Source of the DNA: a bacterium
GTDB taxonomy: Bacteria > SZUA-182 > DTGQ01
Length of the DNA: 64,000 nt
Reading direction: 5' to 3'
Assembly: GCA_040755755.1 (NCBI GenBank)
Contig: JBFLZW010000050.1
Coordinates: forward strand, 1-64,000
Below are positions 53,666 through 62,852 of this stretch, piece after piece. The position numbers and the translations under genes were made by a program. Each line of letters starts with the position of its first letter. The stretch's first letter is position 1. A model generated the notes under the pieces. It worked only from the letters and a program-made list of their open reading frames with translations, was not told where the DNA came from and did no database searches.

Positions 53666-53896
53666 AATCTTCCCCCATCCTTTAAAATTTGACCGCTCAT
53701 ATCGTCCAGGCAATAAATAAACCCGCTTTACCCTTTTCCTTCTTGAGGCTTGTTCAGGGCTTTCAGGAAAGCTTTAGAGCCTGTGTGTCAGGGGAGGTTT
53801 TGTGAGGATGATGGATAAAAACCATCCCCCTTTCCCCTCCCCTTTAAGGAAGAAGGAGAGCAGGTAATCTCATGGCTATGAGAGATGAGCTATATT

Positions 53897-54310
53897 TTAT
53901 TCATATATCATCACCGCCTGGGAGCTTAAGGTAAGTGAGTCACCAAGACCGGGGATAAACGAGTCAAGGGCCCAAAAATCGTATCTGTAAGTTGCCGTAA
54001 CGTAGAGAGGTTTCCCCGGCATTTGGCCCTCAGGATGGTCAACATCAATCACCCCGTCCAAGGGCATAAGAGGCTGCAAATAATAACTCACCGTCTCCTT
54101 TATCTCATCATCACTTACCGATCCGGCCGGATACACGATTCCTCGCCGTGCTCCTTCCCTGCATGCATTGGTAATGATCTGTTTATTACATAGAGCTAAA
54201 CCAAATTCGATTATACCGAAAATAAAAACGAACAGCAGCGGCATGAGAATAGCAAACTCAACGGCCACACTGCCTTTTTCGCCTCTAAGTTTTCCCATAG
54301 TGATTGTCAC
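53897..54310 (-). CDS. tadE: TadE-like minor pilin
   Basis: A 137-residue pseudopilin. The N-terminus KLRGEKGSVAVEFAILMPLLFVFIFGIIEFG is the TadE signature: a short basic leader, the Glu at position 5 after the processing site (in VAVEFA) and a long hydrophobic helix. It is followed by QIITNACREGARRGIVYPAG. The prepilin peptidase of this locus may process it. It lies 6 bases after the small lipoprotein and 231 bases before the TadG-like gene; that gap holds a C-rich repeat but no gene. Confidence 0.88.
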   Translation of the reverse strand: MTITMGKLRGEKGSVAVEFAILMPLLFVFIFGIIEFGLALCNKQIITNACREGARRGIVYPAGSVSDDEIKETVSYYLQPLMPLDGVIDVDHPEGQMPGKPLYVTATYRYDFWALDSFIPGLGDSLTLSSQAVMIYE

Positions 54311-54316
54311 CTCCGG

Positions 54317-54613
54317 TCATTTCACTTCTATTCTATTTACTCGATTGATATTCTGGGTATTCCCGGTTGCCGCGCATGAATTTCCAAATCCCTGCCGGTA
54401 GCCCTCTACTACCCTGCGGGCTGCCTGCCCATCGAGCCCGTAGACCGGATCGGGGGGCTGTCCTCCAGCCTCGGGATTGAGGGTCTGATGAAGTTTAGCC
54501 AGCATGAAGGAGGTACCATAATCAACCTCCAGCCGGCTCATCCTGCCAGTACAACCTGCGAAAAACATCAATCCGATGATCAGCCCTGCCAACACAGGGC
54601 ATTGCATGGTCAT
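54317..54613 (-). CDS. Small lipoprotein of the Tad locus
   Basis: A 98-residue protein with signal segment and lipobox MFFAGC (cysteine about residue 21), then YGTSFMLAKLHQTLNPEAG, a proline-rich turn and GQAARRVVEGYRQGF. The position between the secretin and tadE and the operon spacing (6 bases to tadE) suggest a Tad-specific lipoprotein, perhaps a pilotin-like partner of the secretin. No family name can be given with confidence. An AGGAGGG site lies 8 bases upstream. Confidence 0.75.
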   Translation of the reverse strand: MTMQCPVLAGLIIGLMFFAGCTGRMSRLEVDYGTSFMLAKLHQTLNPEAGGQPPDPVYGLDGQAARRVVEGYRQGFGNSCAATGNTQNINRVNRIEVK

Positions 54614-54649
54614 AGAGCATCCCTCCTTGTATGTATAAGTAGTTGTGTA

Positions 54650-56224
54650 CTAAGGTTGTATATGCCCGAAATTTCCTTCCAGCCCGCTCCCGCCTGACAT
54701 AACTTCTCCCTCGATACGGGGCAGGATTGAAGGCAGGTCCGAATGATTGGCAGCGGAAGGCCCTTCCCCCCTTCCTTCCATTGCCCCTTCCAGGTAAAAC
54801 TCAAAGTCATCCGGCTCGATATATTCATCCGTAGGCAGTGTCTGTCTGGCTAAATCAAGCGGTTTTACCAGATGAGGAGTAACAATGATAATCAGCTCGG
54901 TCTCATTTTTCTGAAACAAGCTGCTCCGAAAAAGCGAACCCAGGATCGGAATATCACCCAGGAGAGGAAATTTCCGGACAATTTCACGGGCGTCATTCTT
55001 CAGAAGGCCGGCAATGGCAAAGCTCTGCCCGTCGCCCAGCTCGATCATGGTTGAAACGCGCCTGGTAGTCAGGGATGGCACGATAAATCCCGCGTAAGCC
55101 AGAGCATTGGTGAAATCGAGCTCAGATGATTCAGGAGTCACCTCCATATTGATTTTCCCGCTGCTCAATACCGTAGGGGTAAATTCCAGTCCAACCCCGA
55201 ATTTTTTATATTCTATCGCAATGCCGTCCTGTTGCGGTACCGGGATAGGATACTCGCCTCCAGCAAGGAAATTGGCGGATTTACCGCTTAAGGTGATCAG
55301 CGTCGGTTCTGCCAGGATTTTTACCAGGCCCTGTTCCTTCAGGGCATCGATAAGAAAGGTCCACGGGACTTCATCGGCATACAGGCGGAAAATGGCGTTG
55401 ATGCTTGATGATAGCTGCAATCTCTTGTCTTTGAAATTTTCAGTTGGCGAAAGGTCGGAAATCGTCGATAGGTTATCGAGAGTGCTTATCCAGAACTGCT
55501 TTCCGGTTTTATTTACGGTATTAAAATTAATGCCCAGCTTTTTGCCTATACTGCGGGACATCTCAGCTATCCGGACATCGAGCATCACCTGGTGTACACC
55601 TCCAACCTCGAGAAAATTATTGACCCTGGACTGCCCGCCCTGTCCCCTGGGAGCATACGACTCGGCCAGAGCCAGTACCTCGGACAGGCAGGCAGCACTG
55701 GAAACAGTGCCTGACAGGCTGAGACTGTCATGGGTAGCTGCCACCCGGATATTCTCTTCCCTGGGGAACATTTCATGGAGTTTCTCTTTCAACCGGCTTA
55801 TGTCCGGGACAACCTCAAGATCGAAAACATCGCTGACCCTTTCCTCGTGATTCCAGACCTCATCATTCCAGAATGTAAGGCTGGTCACTCCGGCAGCCTT
55901 GCCGGTAAGATAAATCTGCTGCGGTGTGATTACCAGGGCATCAGCCACTGCAGGATCAGCCAGAGATACCCGCTTCACCTTGTGGGGACTTTCAACGATA
56001 ATTGATTTTCCCACCGTCAGGGTCAGTTTCTGGGGAATAGTCATGTTCATATTCGCCTTTTCCTGGATATCAACCCTTTCCGAACTGTCGGTGCTCTCTG
56101 CCCGGCTTCGAAAAGGAAAAATGAGACACAAGGCCACCATAATCACCCAAAGAGCTTCTCTCACCCGTTTATCGAGCACAGCTCCCCTCCGCCACGCTGT
56201 AATATTCTTGGATTTCCTATTCAA
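54650..56224 (-). CDS. cpaC: Tad pilus secretin CpaC/RcpA
   Basis: The outer-membrane pore of the Flp pilus. The 524-residue protein has a signal helix (about 25-42), the CpaC/RcpA N-domain with KLTLTVGKSIIVESPHKVKRVSLADP, a BON-like segment (about 140-190) and the C-terminal secretin domain. That domain has AEPTLITLSGKSANFLAGGEYPIPVPQ (about 310-337), the VSTMIELGDGQSFAIAGLL motif and LIIIVTPHLVKP. Its ATG overlaps the end of cpaB by 8 bases, indicating coupled translation. Confidence 0.93.
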   Translation of the reverse strand: MNRKSKNITAWRRGAVLDKRVREALWVIMVALCLIFPFRSRAESTDSSERVDIQEKANMNMTIPQKLTLTVGKSIIVESPHKVKRVSLADPAVADALVITPQQIYLTGKAAGVTSLTFWNDEVWNHEERVSDVFDLEVVPDISRLKEKLHEMFPREENIRVAATHDSLSLSGTVSSAACLSEVLALAESYAPRGQGGQSRVNNFLEVGGVHQVMLDVRIAEMSRSIGKKLGINFNTVNKTGKQFWISTLDNLSTISDLSPTENFKDKRLQLSSSINAIFRLYADEVPWTFLIDALKEQGLVKILAEPTLITLSGKSANFLAGGEYPIPVPQQDGIAIEYKKFGVGLEFTPTVLSSGKINMEVTPESSELDFTNALAYAGFIVPSLTTRRVSTMIELGDGQSFAIAGLLKNDAREIVRKFPLLGDIPILGSLFRSSLFQKNETELIIIVTPHLVKPLDLARQTLPTDEYIEPDDFEFYLEGAMEGRGEGPSAANHSDLPSILPRIEGEVMSGGSGLEGNFGHIQP

Positions 56225-57173
56225 ATGTCACCTCACTAATCTTATCTCCCTTAATCAATTCAACGGTAAACGGCGATTTGACCGATGTCGGGGGGAGGGC
56301 GAGGAGTCCAGCCACCTTTTTACCGCCCTTTTTCCCTGTCCCCCTCTTCTTAACTATCTTTCCTGTTTTTACCACTGGCTTGAGCTGCGGAGCGTTACTG
56401 TCCCTGCACGAGGCCAGAAGGTCCGGTATGGTTATCCCCCTGGTGGGGATGAACGCGATATTGCTGCAACTTCGAAGTGCCAACTGAATCTTGCCCTCGG
56501 TAGCGGCCAGAGCCAGCTTTTCTCCTTCATCCGGCGTCACCTCAAGAGTGATAACATCCACCTCGACAGCTTTTTCCTGTTTTTTGCCATCCCGACCTAC
56601 TTCTGTCTCAACAGCCATTTGTGTACCGGAAGCCAGAACCTGGATGTTTTCAAGCACGGTCTTGGTTATGGGGCCGCTATCCCTCTTCTCCGGATCCTGC
56701 TCCCTTAAGGTTACCAGGACGTCCACCCGATGACCGGGGAAGATAAAGCCGGATACACCAATAACTTTGTCCACCTTTACCGCCATAGCCCGTTTTTCCT
56801 TGTCAATTACCGCAGCCATTCCACCGCTGTCTGAGGTAATGGGAGCTAATCTGGATTCCAGTATCGGCTCGCCTGCTTTGACTGGATAGCGAATGATTCG
56901 GTTCACCAGTTTGGAGGGATCGGTAAAAAACAAGTTCTTGCCTGTTTTCTTATCTGTTGGCAGGCTTTCCTTCAGGAAAGGTGCTCCTTTGATCAATTCC
57001 TTGGTAAGGATTTCACCCCACTTCAAATTGCGGGCTGCTGTTGCTATGATGACCCGCTCCCTGGAAGTTTCTCCCAACGGGGAAAGTTCTATATATTTGA
57101 GGATGCATATCGTAAGTATTAAAGATATAACCATGGCCAGGCCAAGCAACATGATTGATTTACTCCTATCCAT
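56217..57173 (-). CDS. cpaB: Tad pilus protein CpaB/RcpC
   Basis: A 318-residue periplasmic protein with one N-terminal membrane helix (about 8-28) and an SAF-type beta-clip domain (from IIATAARNLKWGEILTKELI). A middle domain follows with MAVKVDKVIGVSGFIFPGHRVDVLVTL, the CpaB signature. A lysine-rich loop around 275-290 (KKRGTGKKGGKK) is unusual. It sits after the prepilin peptidase and overlaps cpaC by 8 bases. Confidence 0.92.
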   Translation of the reverse strand: MDRSKSIMLLGLAMVISLILTICILKYIELSPLGETSRERVIIATAARNLKWGEILTKELIKGAPFLKESLPTDKKTGKNLFFTDPSKLVNRIIRYPVKAGEPILESRLAPITSDSGGMAAVIDKEKRAMAVKVDKVIGVSGFIFPGHRVDVLVTLREQDPEKRDSGPITKTVLENIQVLASGTQMAVETEVGRDGKKQEKAVEVDVITLEVTPDEGEKLALAATEGKIQLALRSCSNIAFIPTRGITIPDLLASCRDSNAPQLKPVVKTGKIVKKRGTGKKGGKKVAGLLALPPTSVKSPFTVELIKGDKISEVTFE

Positions 57174-57275
57174 TCATCTCTCCTTTCTGTCTCCTCTGTC
57201 CCATTTCCTTCTCACCATCCTTTAGGTATCAATCCTGCGCCGGCGATCCCTTCTGCATTCAATCCATTTCCCTGT

Positions 57276-57809
57276 TTAAATAATCCTGCCCAAGACCGAG
57301 AGTAACGTCCCGAAGGCAATGGCCAGTCCATAGTACAAAGCAGGTCCCTTTTCCCCCCTGGACGCAGGTATGTAAGCTATCTGCCGGGTATAAAAGAATG
57401 TCTTCACCATAGCTCCGTATCGCCCGATCATATTTTGGACCTGCCCATGAAGCATGGCAATGACAATGGCATAAACACCGCCGAACAGGGCAGTACCCAA
57501 AAAGGCGGAAAATACTCCCTTCGGCCCCACTAAGCTGCCGACCGCCCCCATAAGCTTGACATCACCAGCTCCCATGCCCCCTGACAGATAAAAAATGATT
57601 AATAGACCCAACCCGATTGCCACACCTGCTGCACTCGAGAGCAATCCCTTCCATCCTTCCGTCCAGGTGTGATAAATAATTCCCGTTACCATAGTGGAAA
57701 ATGTGAGCCAGTTGGGAATTTTCCGGGATAAAATGTCACCTGTGGCAGCCACAGGCAGTATAATGGCTAAGTATACTATGGGAAATGCTTCAGTTATCCT
57801 TGGTTCCAT
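57276..57809 (-). CDS. tadV: Prepilin peptidase TadV/CpaA
   Basis: An A24-family aspartic peptidase of 177 residues that cleaves Flp prepilins. It has five to six hydrophobic helices, the first catalytic aspartate in ATGDILSRKIPNWLT (about 24), and the second in GGMGAGDVKLMGAVGSLVG (about 82), the GxGD motif of the family. The long-form methyltransferase domain is absent, as usual for CpaA. It lies directly downstream of the two pilin genes. Confidence 0.93.
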   Translation of the reverse strand: MEPRITEAFPIVYLAIILPVAATGDILSRKIPNWLTFSTMVTGIIYHTWTEGWKGLLSSAAGVAIGLGLLIIFYLSGGMGAGDVKLMGAVGSLVGPKGVFSAFLGTALFGGVYAIVIAMLHGQVQNMIGRYGAMVKTFFYTRQIAYIPASRGEKGPALYYGLAIAFGTLLSVLGRII

Positions 57810-57863
57810 GTGCCTCTCTACAAAGATGTTATTAACCTTAGACTCCTTACCCCAAAAGCCCCC

Positions 57864-58037
57864 CTATCTCGGTAAATCAGGTATACACTTAGATATGGCA
57901 CCAAAATATGTGTTCAGGCTACGACCCAATGAGCCCGCCCCTATTGTCATGGCCAGAGCGATCAATCCAACAAGCAAAGCATATTCAAGAGCGACTGCTC
58001 CATCTTCATTTTTTAAAAATTTTATCATTTTATCCAT
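57864..58037 (-). CDS. Flp/Fap pilin 2
   Basis: A 57-residue pilin, too short for many gene callers. The N-terminus MDKMIKFLKNEDGAVALEY holds the Gly-Ala cut region with Glu5-Tyr6 (after GAVAL) and is followed by ALLVGLIALAMTIGAGSLG, the hydrophobic Flp helix. The tail NTYFGAISKCIPDLPR contains one cysteine, absent in the other pilin. It lies between the first pilin and the prepilin peptidase gene. Confidence 0.92.
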   Translation of the reverse strand: MDKMIKFLKNEDGAVALEYALLVGLIALAMTIGAGSLGRSLNTYFGAISKCIPDLPR

Positions 58038-58153
58038 GGTATCTACTGTGCAAGGTATTATTAGTATTAACGATATAATAGGTTATTTATACTATCTGGT
58101 TTAGATAGTATTCTCCCTCCTGAAGCGCATCGTTCTCATTACGCATAAAAGAG

Positions 58154-58194
58154 GTGCATTACTTACCCCCTCAGATGCAAGGTAAGTAATGCAC
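58154..58194 (-). terminator. 14-bp hairpin between the two pilin genes
   Basis: GTGCATTACTTACC (58154-58167) is exactly inverted at 58181-58194 with a 13-base loop. On the minus strand the stem is followed by CTCTTTTATG, a short T run. It lies 59 bases after the first pilin stop and could partially terminate or stabilise the pilin mRNA, giving much more first pilin than downstream machinery. Confidence 0.55.
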
Positions 58195-58253
58195 TCCCGT
58201 ATCCATTCAGATCAAAAGACGTCATCTGGGATCAGCAGACGTTATTAAGCTCC

Positions 58254-58427
58254 CTATCTTGGAAAAGAAGGTATTCTATTAGCTATGTCCTGAAAATATT
58301 GGTTTAAGTTAATACCCAATGCGCCTGCCCCGACGAGAATCGCAAGAGCGATCAAGCCAAGAAGCAAAGCATACTCAACAGCGCCGGCTCCTTCTTCATC
58401 TTTCAAAAATCTCATCAATTTGTCCAT
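58254..58427 (-). CDS. Flp/Fap pilin 1
   Basis: A 57-residue pilin and first gene of the Tad run. MDKLMRFLKDEEGAGAVEY has the processing site G-AGAVEY with Glu-Tyr in place. ALLLGLIALAILVGAGALG is the hydrophobic helix, and the tail NLNQYFQDIANRIPSFPR lacks cysteine. An AAGGAAGG site is 8 bases upstream. It is about 60% identical to the second pilin by eye. The hairpin behind it suggests it is the major pilin. Confidence 0.93.
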   Translation of the reverse strand: MDKLMRFLKDEEGAGAVEYALLLGLIALAILVGAGALGINLNQYFQDIANRIPSFPR

Positions 58428-59023
58428 AACATTCGCCTTCCTTAAAAATCTAATAATATCAATATGTTATTTTACTTTGACCTTCCTAAACCTTACTAAT
58501 TCCGTCAATTACCAGATTTTTTACACCCTGACGCTTTTCTTCTCTGATCTATCACCGTTTTTTGATAATCACCCCCCCTCTTTTTACTTTCCACCCTGTG
58601 TTGGCTTAATAAACCCTCAGATTCGATCAAATTTTATTTATTTACCCTTGAATACTGAAAATAAATATACCTTAAGATTTATATTACTTATATACTAGCA
58701 AAAAAGATGCCACTAACACTTTGTTATATTTAATTATAATATTAAAATTTCAAAATTATAATAATTATAACAATTTCTGTTATAAAGAATTGATTTATAC
58801 TCCCCGATGTGAAACTTCTTGCATGTGCTGTGCACATATCTTCATATAACCGGCAATCCACGGTAAATGTTAGCCCGGCTCTATGAAAAGTATTCAATAC
58901 TGCTTTTGGGGATAGGTGCTGAATAAGGAGGCAATCTCAGTCCTGGAGAAGACCAAGCATGCCTTCAGATCCCGGGACTTTGGACATCTGCGGAAAAACT
59001 GGAGGAAGCTATGGCGGGATTAA
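58428..59023 (-). other. A/T-rich upstream region of the Tad locus
   Basis: A 596-base stretch without a supported gene between pdxJ and the first pilin. The part 58430-58800 is strongly A/T-rich and must contain the Tad promoter; several TATAAT-like sequences occur, and none has a clearly better -35. It contains a perfect 8+5+8 dyad at 58765-58785. I see no c-di-GMP riboswitch or sigma54 consensus. Confidence 0.45.
58765..58785. promoter_or_regulatory. Perfect dyad TTATAACA-N5-TGTTATAA
   Basis: TTATAACA (58765-58772) and TGTTATAA (58778-58785) form a 21-base exact dyad, 338 bases upstream of the first pilin start. The size and spacing are those of a dimeric repressor site, though in A/T-rich DNA such symmetry may arise by chance. 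Confidence 0.35.
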
Positions 59024-59737
59024 TCATCGAATCAGGGTGAGCATTTCTTTGACCGCCTGCTCCAGGCCGACAAAGACGGCGCGGGCTACGATGTTGTGCC
59101 CGATATTGAGCTCTTCGATTTCCTCGATAGCTGCAATCGGGGTGACATTCCGGTAGGTCAGATCATGGCCGGCGTTGACTCCGAGGTTCAGCTTTTTGGC
59201 CAGTCTGGCTGCCTGCTGGATGCGCTCAAGTTCCTCACCCTGGTGGGCCGGGGCCTTGGCCGCAGCATACAGGCCGGTATGAAGCTCGACGTATTGGGCA
59301 TCGATCTTGCGGGCCAGCTTTATCTGTGACAGGTCAGGATCGATAAATATACTGACGGTAATTCCGGATTCCCTGAGAGCTCTGACCCGCTGGGCCAGAG
59401 CGTCTTTCTGCCGTTCGATATCCAGTCCGCCCTCGGTGGTCACTTCATTGGGTTTTTCCGGGACCAGGGTGACCATGTCCGGCTTGATTGCCAGGGCAAT
59501 ATCGATCATCTCGTTTTCAGGACATATCTCGAGGTTGAGGCGGGTTTGCACAACTTCACGCAGGAGCCGAAGGTCCCGGTCCTGAATGTGCCGGCGGTCC
59601 TGCCGAAGGTGTACGGTAATGCCATCCGCACCGGCCATTTCCACCATCACAGCCGCCGCAATCAGGTCCGGCTGGGTCGCTTTCCTGGCTTCCCGGATGT
59701 TGGCCACATGGTCGATATTAACTCCTAATCTGGTCAT
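59024..59737 (-). CDS. pdxJ: Pyridoxine 5'-phosphate synthase
   Basis: PdxJ condenses 1-deoxyxylulose-5-phosphate with 3-amino-2-oxopropyl phosphate to form pyridoxine phosphate. The 237-residue TIM barrel starts [19 protein letters not shown]. It has [45 protein letters not shown] and the C-terminal [12 protein letters not shown] phosphate loop. The ATG at 59737 has GAAGGAG upstream; an open extension to 59782 overlaps folP. The DXP it uses is made by dxs of this window. Confidence 0.95.
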   Translation of the reverse strand: MTRLGVNIDHVANIREARKATQPDLIAAAVMVEMAGADGITVHLRQDRRHIQDRDLRLLREVVQTRLNLEICPENEMIDIALAIKPDMVTLVPEKPNEVTTEGGLDIERQKDALAQRVRALRESGITVSIFIDPDLSQIKLARKIDAQYVELHTGLYAAAKAPAHQGEELERIQQAARLAKKLNLGVNAGHDLTYRNVTPIAAIEEIEELNIGHNIVARAVFVGLEQAVKEMLTLIR

Positions 59738-59778
59738 TCCCGGTTTTCTCCTTCTCTCCTGACTTATGGTATTACCAT

Positions 59779-60651
59779 TCATCCCTTCACCGCAACCTGC
59801 TGCGGCTCCAGGATGGCATCCATCATCCGGGCTACCCGGACCATGGCCTTGACATCATGGACGCGAACCAGATGAGCCCCGTTCATGATCCCGGCGGCAA
59901 CGGCAGCCGCAGTCCCCTCGATCCGGTCCTCCACCGGAAGATCCAGGACCTTACCAATAAAGGATTTGCGGGATGGGCCAAGCAGGACCGGCTTGTCCAG
60001 GGAACGAAATTCCCCAAGCCTTTGAATGATCTCAAGGTTATGGAGGAGCGTTTTTCCAAAGCCGATTCCGGGGTCCACGATGATCTGCTCAGACAGGATA
60101 CCGGCCTCCAGGGCTGTCTCAATGCTCTGGTGCAGATAGTCTGCTATTTCCGGGATAAGATGCTGGTAAAAGGGATTCTTTTGCATATCACGGGGCGTTC
60201 CCTGAATATGCATCAGAACCACAGCGGCCTTAAACCTCCCCACAACAGCGGCCATCTGTGGATCAAAGCGCAGGCCGCTGATATCGTTAATCAGGTGAAC
60301 CCCTTCATCAAGCATGGCTTGTGCCACCGCAGCTTTGTATGTATCGATGGACAGGGGAACCGGGATCTCTTTTCGCAGATGGGAAATGAGCGGCTTCAGC
60401 CGCGCAATTTCCTCCTCAGCCGATATGGGCATTGAGCCCGGGCGGGTGGATTCCGCACCAATGTCAATGATATCCGCTCCCTCTTCAACCATCTGACCGG
60501 CCCGGCGGATGGCCTGGTCACGGCCGAGGAACTGCCCCCCGTCGGAAAAAGAATCGGGAGTGACGTTCAGGATGCCCATGATGCAGGTTCGTGATCCAAG
60601 CCGAATGGTCCGGTCATGGAGCACAAGAGAGTATTCTTTCCTCTTTTCCAT
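59779..60651 (-). CDS. folP: Dihydropteroate synthase
   Basis: FolP joins p-aminobenzoate with 6-hydroxymethyl-dihydropterin pyrophosphate, the FolK product. The 290-residue TIM barrel carries the standard motifs: [17 protein letters not shown] (25-41), [16 protein letters not shown] (about 58-73), [23 protein letters not shown], and GPSRKSFIG near 217. Residues known to contact sulfonamides look unaltered. It is co-directional with ftsH upstream and pdxJ downstream. Confidence 0.95.
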   Translation of the reverse strand: MEKRKEYSLVLHDRTIRLGSRTCIMGILNVTPDSFSDGGQFLGRDQAIRRAGQMVEEGADIIDIGAESTRPGSMPISAEEEIARLKPLISHLRKEIPVPLSIDTYKAAVAQAMLDEGVHLINDISGLRFDPQMAAVVGRFKAAVVLMHIQGTPRDMQKNPFYQHLIPEIADYLHQSIETALEAGILSEQIIVDPGIGFGKTLLHNLEIIQRLGEFRSLDKPVLLGPSRKSFIGKVLDLPVEDRIEGTAAAVAAGIMNGAHLVRVHDVKAMVRVARMMDAILEPQQVAVKG

Positions 60652-60728
60652 ACGGGACGGTTTCCTTCCTGATATCGCCTTACGGTTATAACTTTCGAAT
60701 TTTTTCCTACACGGGCACCAGGGAAAGA

Positions 60729-60762
60729 CGGGAGAAGTGGGGCATCGGGAAGACTTCTCCCG
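60729..60762 (-). terminator. Putative ftsH terminator hairpin
   Basis: CGGGAGAAG at 60729-60737 pairs exactly with CTTCTCCCG at 60754-60762, a 9-bp stem with a 16-base loop starting at the base after the ftsH stop. On the minus strand it is followed by TCTTTCCC, only a weak T tract, so termination may be partial. Confidence 0.5.
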
Positions 60763-62643
60763 TTATTTTTGAGCGAATGCCTTGACAGCCACAGGCGCTT
60801 CTATTACCGGGACCTTTTGGTTAGCTGGAGGAGCGTCTTTTTTATCCGGCTGGAGCTCACCCCTGACCAGTGCTTCGATCTCCGCTCCATCCAGCACTTC
60901 CTTTTCCAGCAGGGCGAGGGCCAGGCTGTTCAGTTGGCTCAGGTAGGTTGTCAGAATTGTCTTGGCCAGGTTATAATTCTCGTTCACAATTCTCTTAATC
61001 TCCTGATCGATCAGAATGGCGGTATCCTCGCTGTAGTCCCGGTGCTGAGCAAATTCCCGGCCAAGGAAAATCTGCTCTTCCTTCTTTCCGAACGAAAGAG
61101 GGCCGAGTTTGTCGCTCATTCCCCACTCGCAGACCATTTTTCTGGCCAGTTCCGTAGCCCGCTCGATATCGTTGCCCGACCCGGTGCTCAGGCTGTTCAG
61201 GACGATCTCTTCAGCCGCCCTGCCGCCCAGCAGAATGGCAATGTTCTTGAGCAGGTAGTCCGACGAATAGTTATGCTTTTCATCAAGCGGAAGCTGCTGC
61301 GTCAGGCCCATGGCCCGGCCACGGGGGATGATGGTCACCTTGTGAATCGGGTCTGTTCCCGGCAGCATCATGGCCACCAGAGCATGGCCGGATTCGTGGT
61401 AGGCAGTGATCTTCTTCTCCTCGTCGCTGATGATCATGCTCTTTCGTTCCTTGCCCATCATGACCTTGTCCTTGGCTGCCTCGAAGTCTTCCATGGCCAC
61501 TTTATCCTTGCCCTTTCTGGCCGCCAGAAGGGCCGCCTCATTGACCAGGTTGGCCAGGTCAGCACCGGAAAACCCGGGGGTTCCGCGGGAGAGTACCTTC
61601 AAATCGACATCGGCGGTCAGGGGCACGTTTTTGACATGAACTCTCAGAATGCCCTCACGCCCCTTGATATCCGGACGGGAAACCACTACCTGCCGGTCGA
61701 ACCTGCCGGGCCGCAGGAGTGCCGGATCGAGAACATCCGGCCTGTTGGTGGCAGCCACGATAATAACCCCTTCATTGGATTCAAAGCCATCCAGCTCGAC
61801 CAGCAGTTGGTTGAGGGTCTGCTCCCGCTCGTCATGACCGCCGCCGAGCCCTGCGCCACGGTGACGGCCTACGGCATCGATCTCATCCACGAAAATGATG
61901 CAGGGGGCATTCTTTTTCCCCTGCTCGAACAGATCACGCACCCGGGAGGCACCGACACCGACAAACATTTCCACAAAATCGGAGCCGCTGATGCTGAAGA
62001 AGGGCACATCCGCCTCTCCGGCGATAGCCCGGGCCAGCAGGGTCTTTCCGGTCCCCGGAGGCCCCATGAGCAGCACTCCCTTGGGGATTTTTCCTCCCAG
62101 TCTCTGGAATTTTTGCGGATCACGTAAAAATTCGATGATTTCCTGCAGCTCGTCCCTGGCCTCATCAATGCCCGCCACGTTTTCAAAGGTAACTTTCTGC
62201 TTGGGATTGGAGAGCATCTTGGCCTTGCTCTTGCCAAAGGAAAGCGCTTTGGCCCCTCCTCCCTGCATCTGCCGCATCAGATATATCCAGATGGCAATAA
62301 TCAGGATCAGGGGAAACCAGGAAATAAAGAGATTGGTAAACCAGGAATTTTCATCCACGGGTTTAGCTTCGATCCGGATGTTCTTGGTCCGCAGGGTCTT
62401 GATCAGGTCTGGATCGTTGGGAGAAAAGGTCTTGAATCGGCTGTTATCCTGATAAGTGCCCTGAATGTCATTACCCTTGATGATAATTTCCGCTACATTC
62501 CCCTTTTGGACTTCCTCCATGAACTCGCTGAAAATAATTTTTTTAACCTGCGACCTTGGAGTATTAAAGAGGTTGAAGAGCAGAATCAGGACCAATCCCA
62601 TGACCAGCCACAGGGCTAAATTTTTATAGAATGAATTATTCAA
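60763..62643 (-). CDS. ftsH: ATP-dependent zinc metalloprotease FtsH
   Basis: FtsH degrades membrane and short-lived cytosolic proteins. I start at TTG 62643 because GGAGG lies 7 bases upstream and [14 protein letters not shown] is the usual beginning; an ATG at 62676 would add 11 residues but has no site. The 626-residue protein has two membrane helices (about 9-24 and 107-124), AAA domain with Walker A GPPGTGKT (194-201), Walker [33 protein letters not shown], and the zinc site HESGH. All are intact. Confidence 0.96.
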   Translation of the reverse strand: MNNSFYKNLALWLVMGLVLILLFNLFNTPRSQVKKIIFSEFMEEVQKGNVAEIIIKGNDIQGTYQDNSRFKTFSPNDPDLIKTLRTKNIRIEAKPVDENSWFTNLFISWFPLILIIAIWIYLMRQMQGGGAKALSFGKSKAKMLSNPKQKVTFENVAGIDEARDELQEIIEFLRDPQKFQRLGGKIPKGVLLMGPPGTGKTLLARAIAGEADVPFFSISGSDFVEMFVGVGASRVRDLFEQGKKNAPCIIFVDEIDAVGRHRGAGLGGGHDEREQTLNQLLVELDGFESNEGVIIVAATNRPDVLDPALLRPGRFDRQVVVSRPDIKGREGILRVHVKNVPLTADVDLKVLSRGTPGFSGADLANLVNEAALLAARKGKDKVAMEDFEAAKDKVMMGKERKSMIISDEEKKITAYHESGHALVAMMLPGTDPIHKVTIIPRGRAMGLTQQLPLDEKHNYSSDYLLKNIAILLGGRAAEEIVLNSLSTGSGNDIERATELARKMVCEWGMSDKLGPLSFGKKEEQIFLGREFAQHRDYSEDTAILIDQEIKRIVNENYNLAKTILTTYLSQLNSLALALLEKEVLDGAEIEALVRGELQPDKKDAPPANQKVPVIEAPVAVKAFAQK

Positions 62644-62729
62644 AATCTTGCCTCCACGAAGCGAATATTTATACAAGCCAGCTATTTGATATCTATATTT
62701 ATATACTAAATATATAGTAAGCCTTGTTA

Positions 62730-62758
62730 ATCATAGCACAATATTCCCCCCATTACAA
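62730..62758 (-). promoter_or_regulatory. Predicted ftsH promoter
   Basis: On the minus strand TTGTAA (62758-62753), exactly 17 bases, TATGAT (62735-62730). The start would be near 62723, about 80 bases before the ftsH start codon. Confidence 0.55.
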
Positions 62759-62852
62759 CAGACAAACGGGTGAATTTGACTCAAACTATACGGGAATTTT
62801 CCATTTTTATTCATACGGAGCTTCAGCCAGACAGTGCTGTCTGCCTCAGGCC

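Noticed and set aside
60769-62127. 452-codon open frame on the plus strand
   Set aside because: Antisense to ftsH, which is intact; no protein family is recognisable in it.
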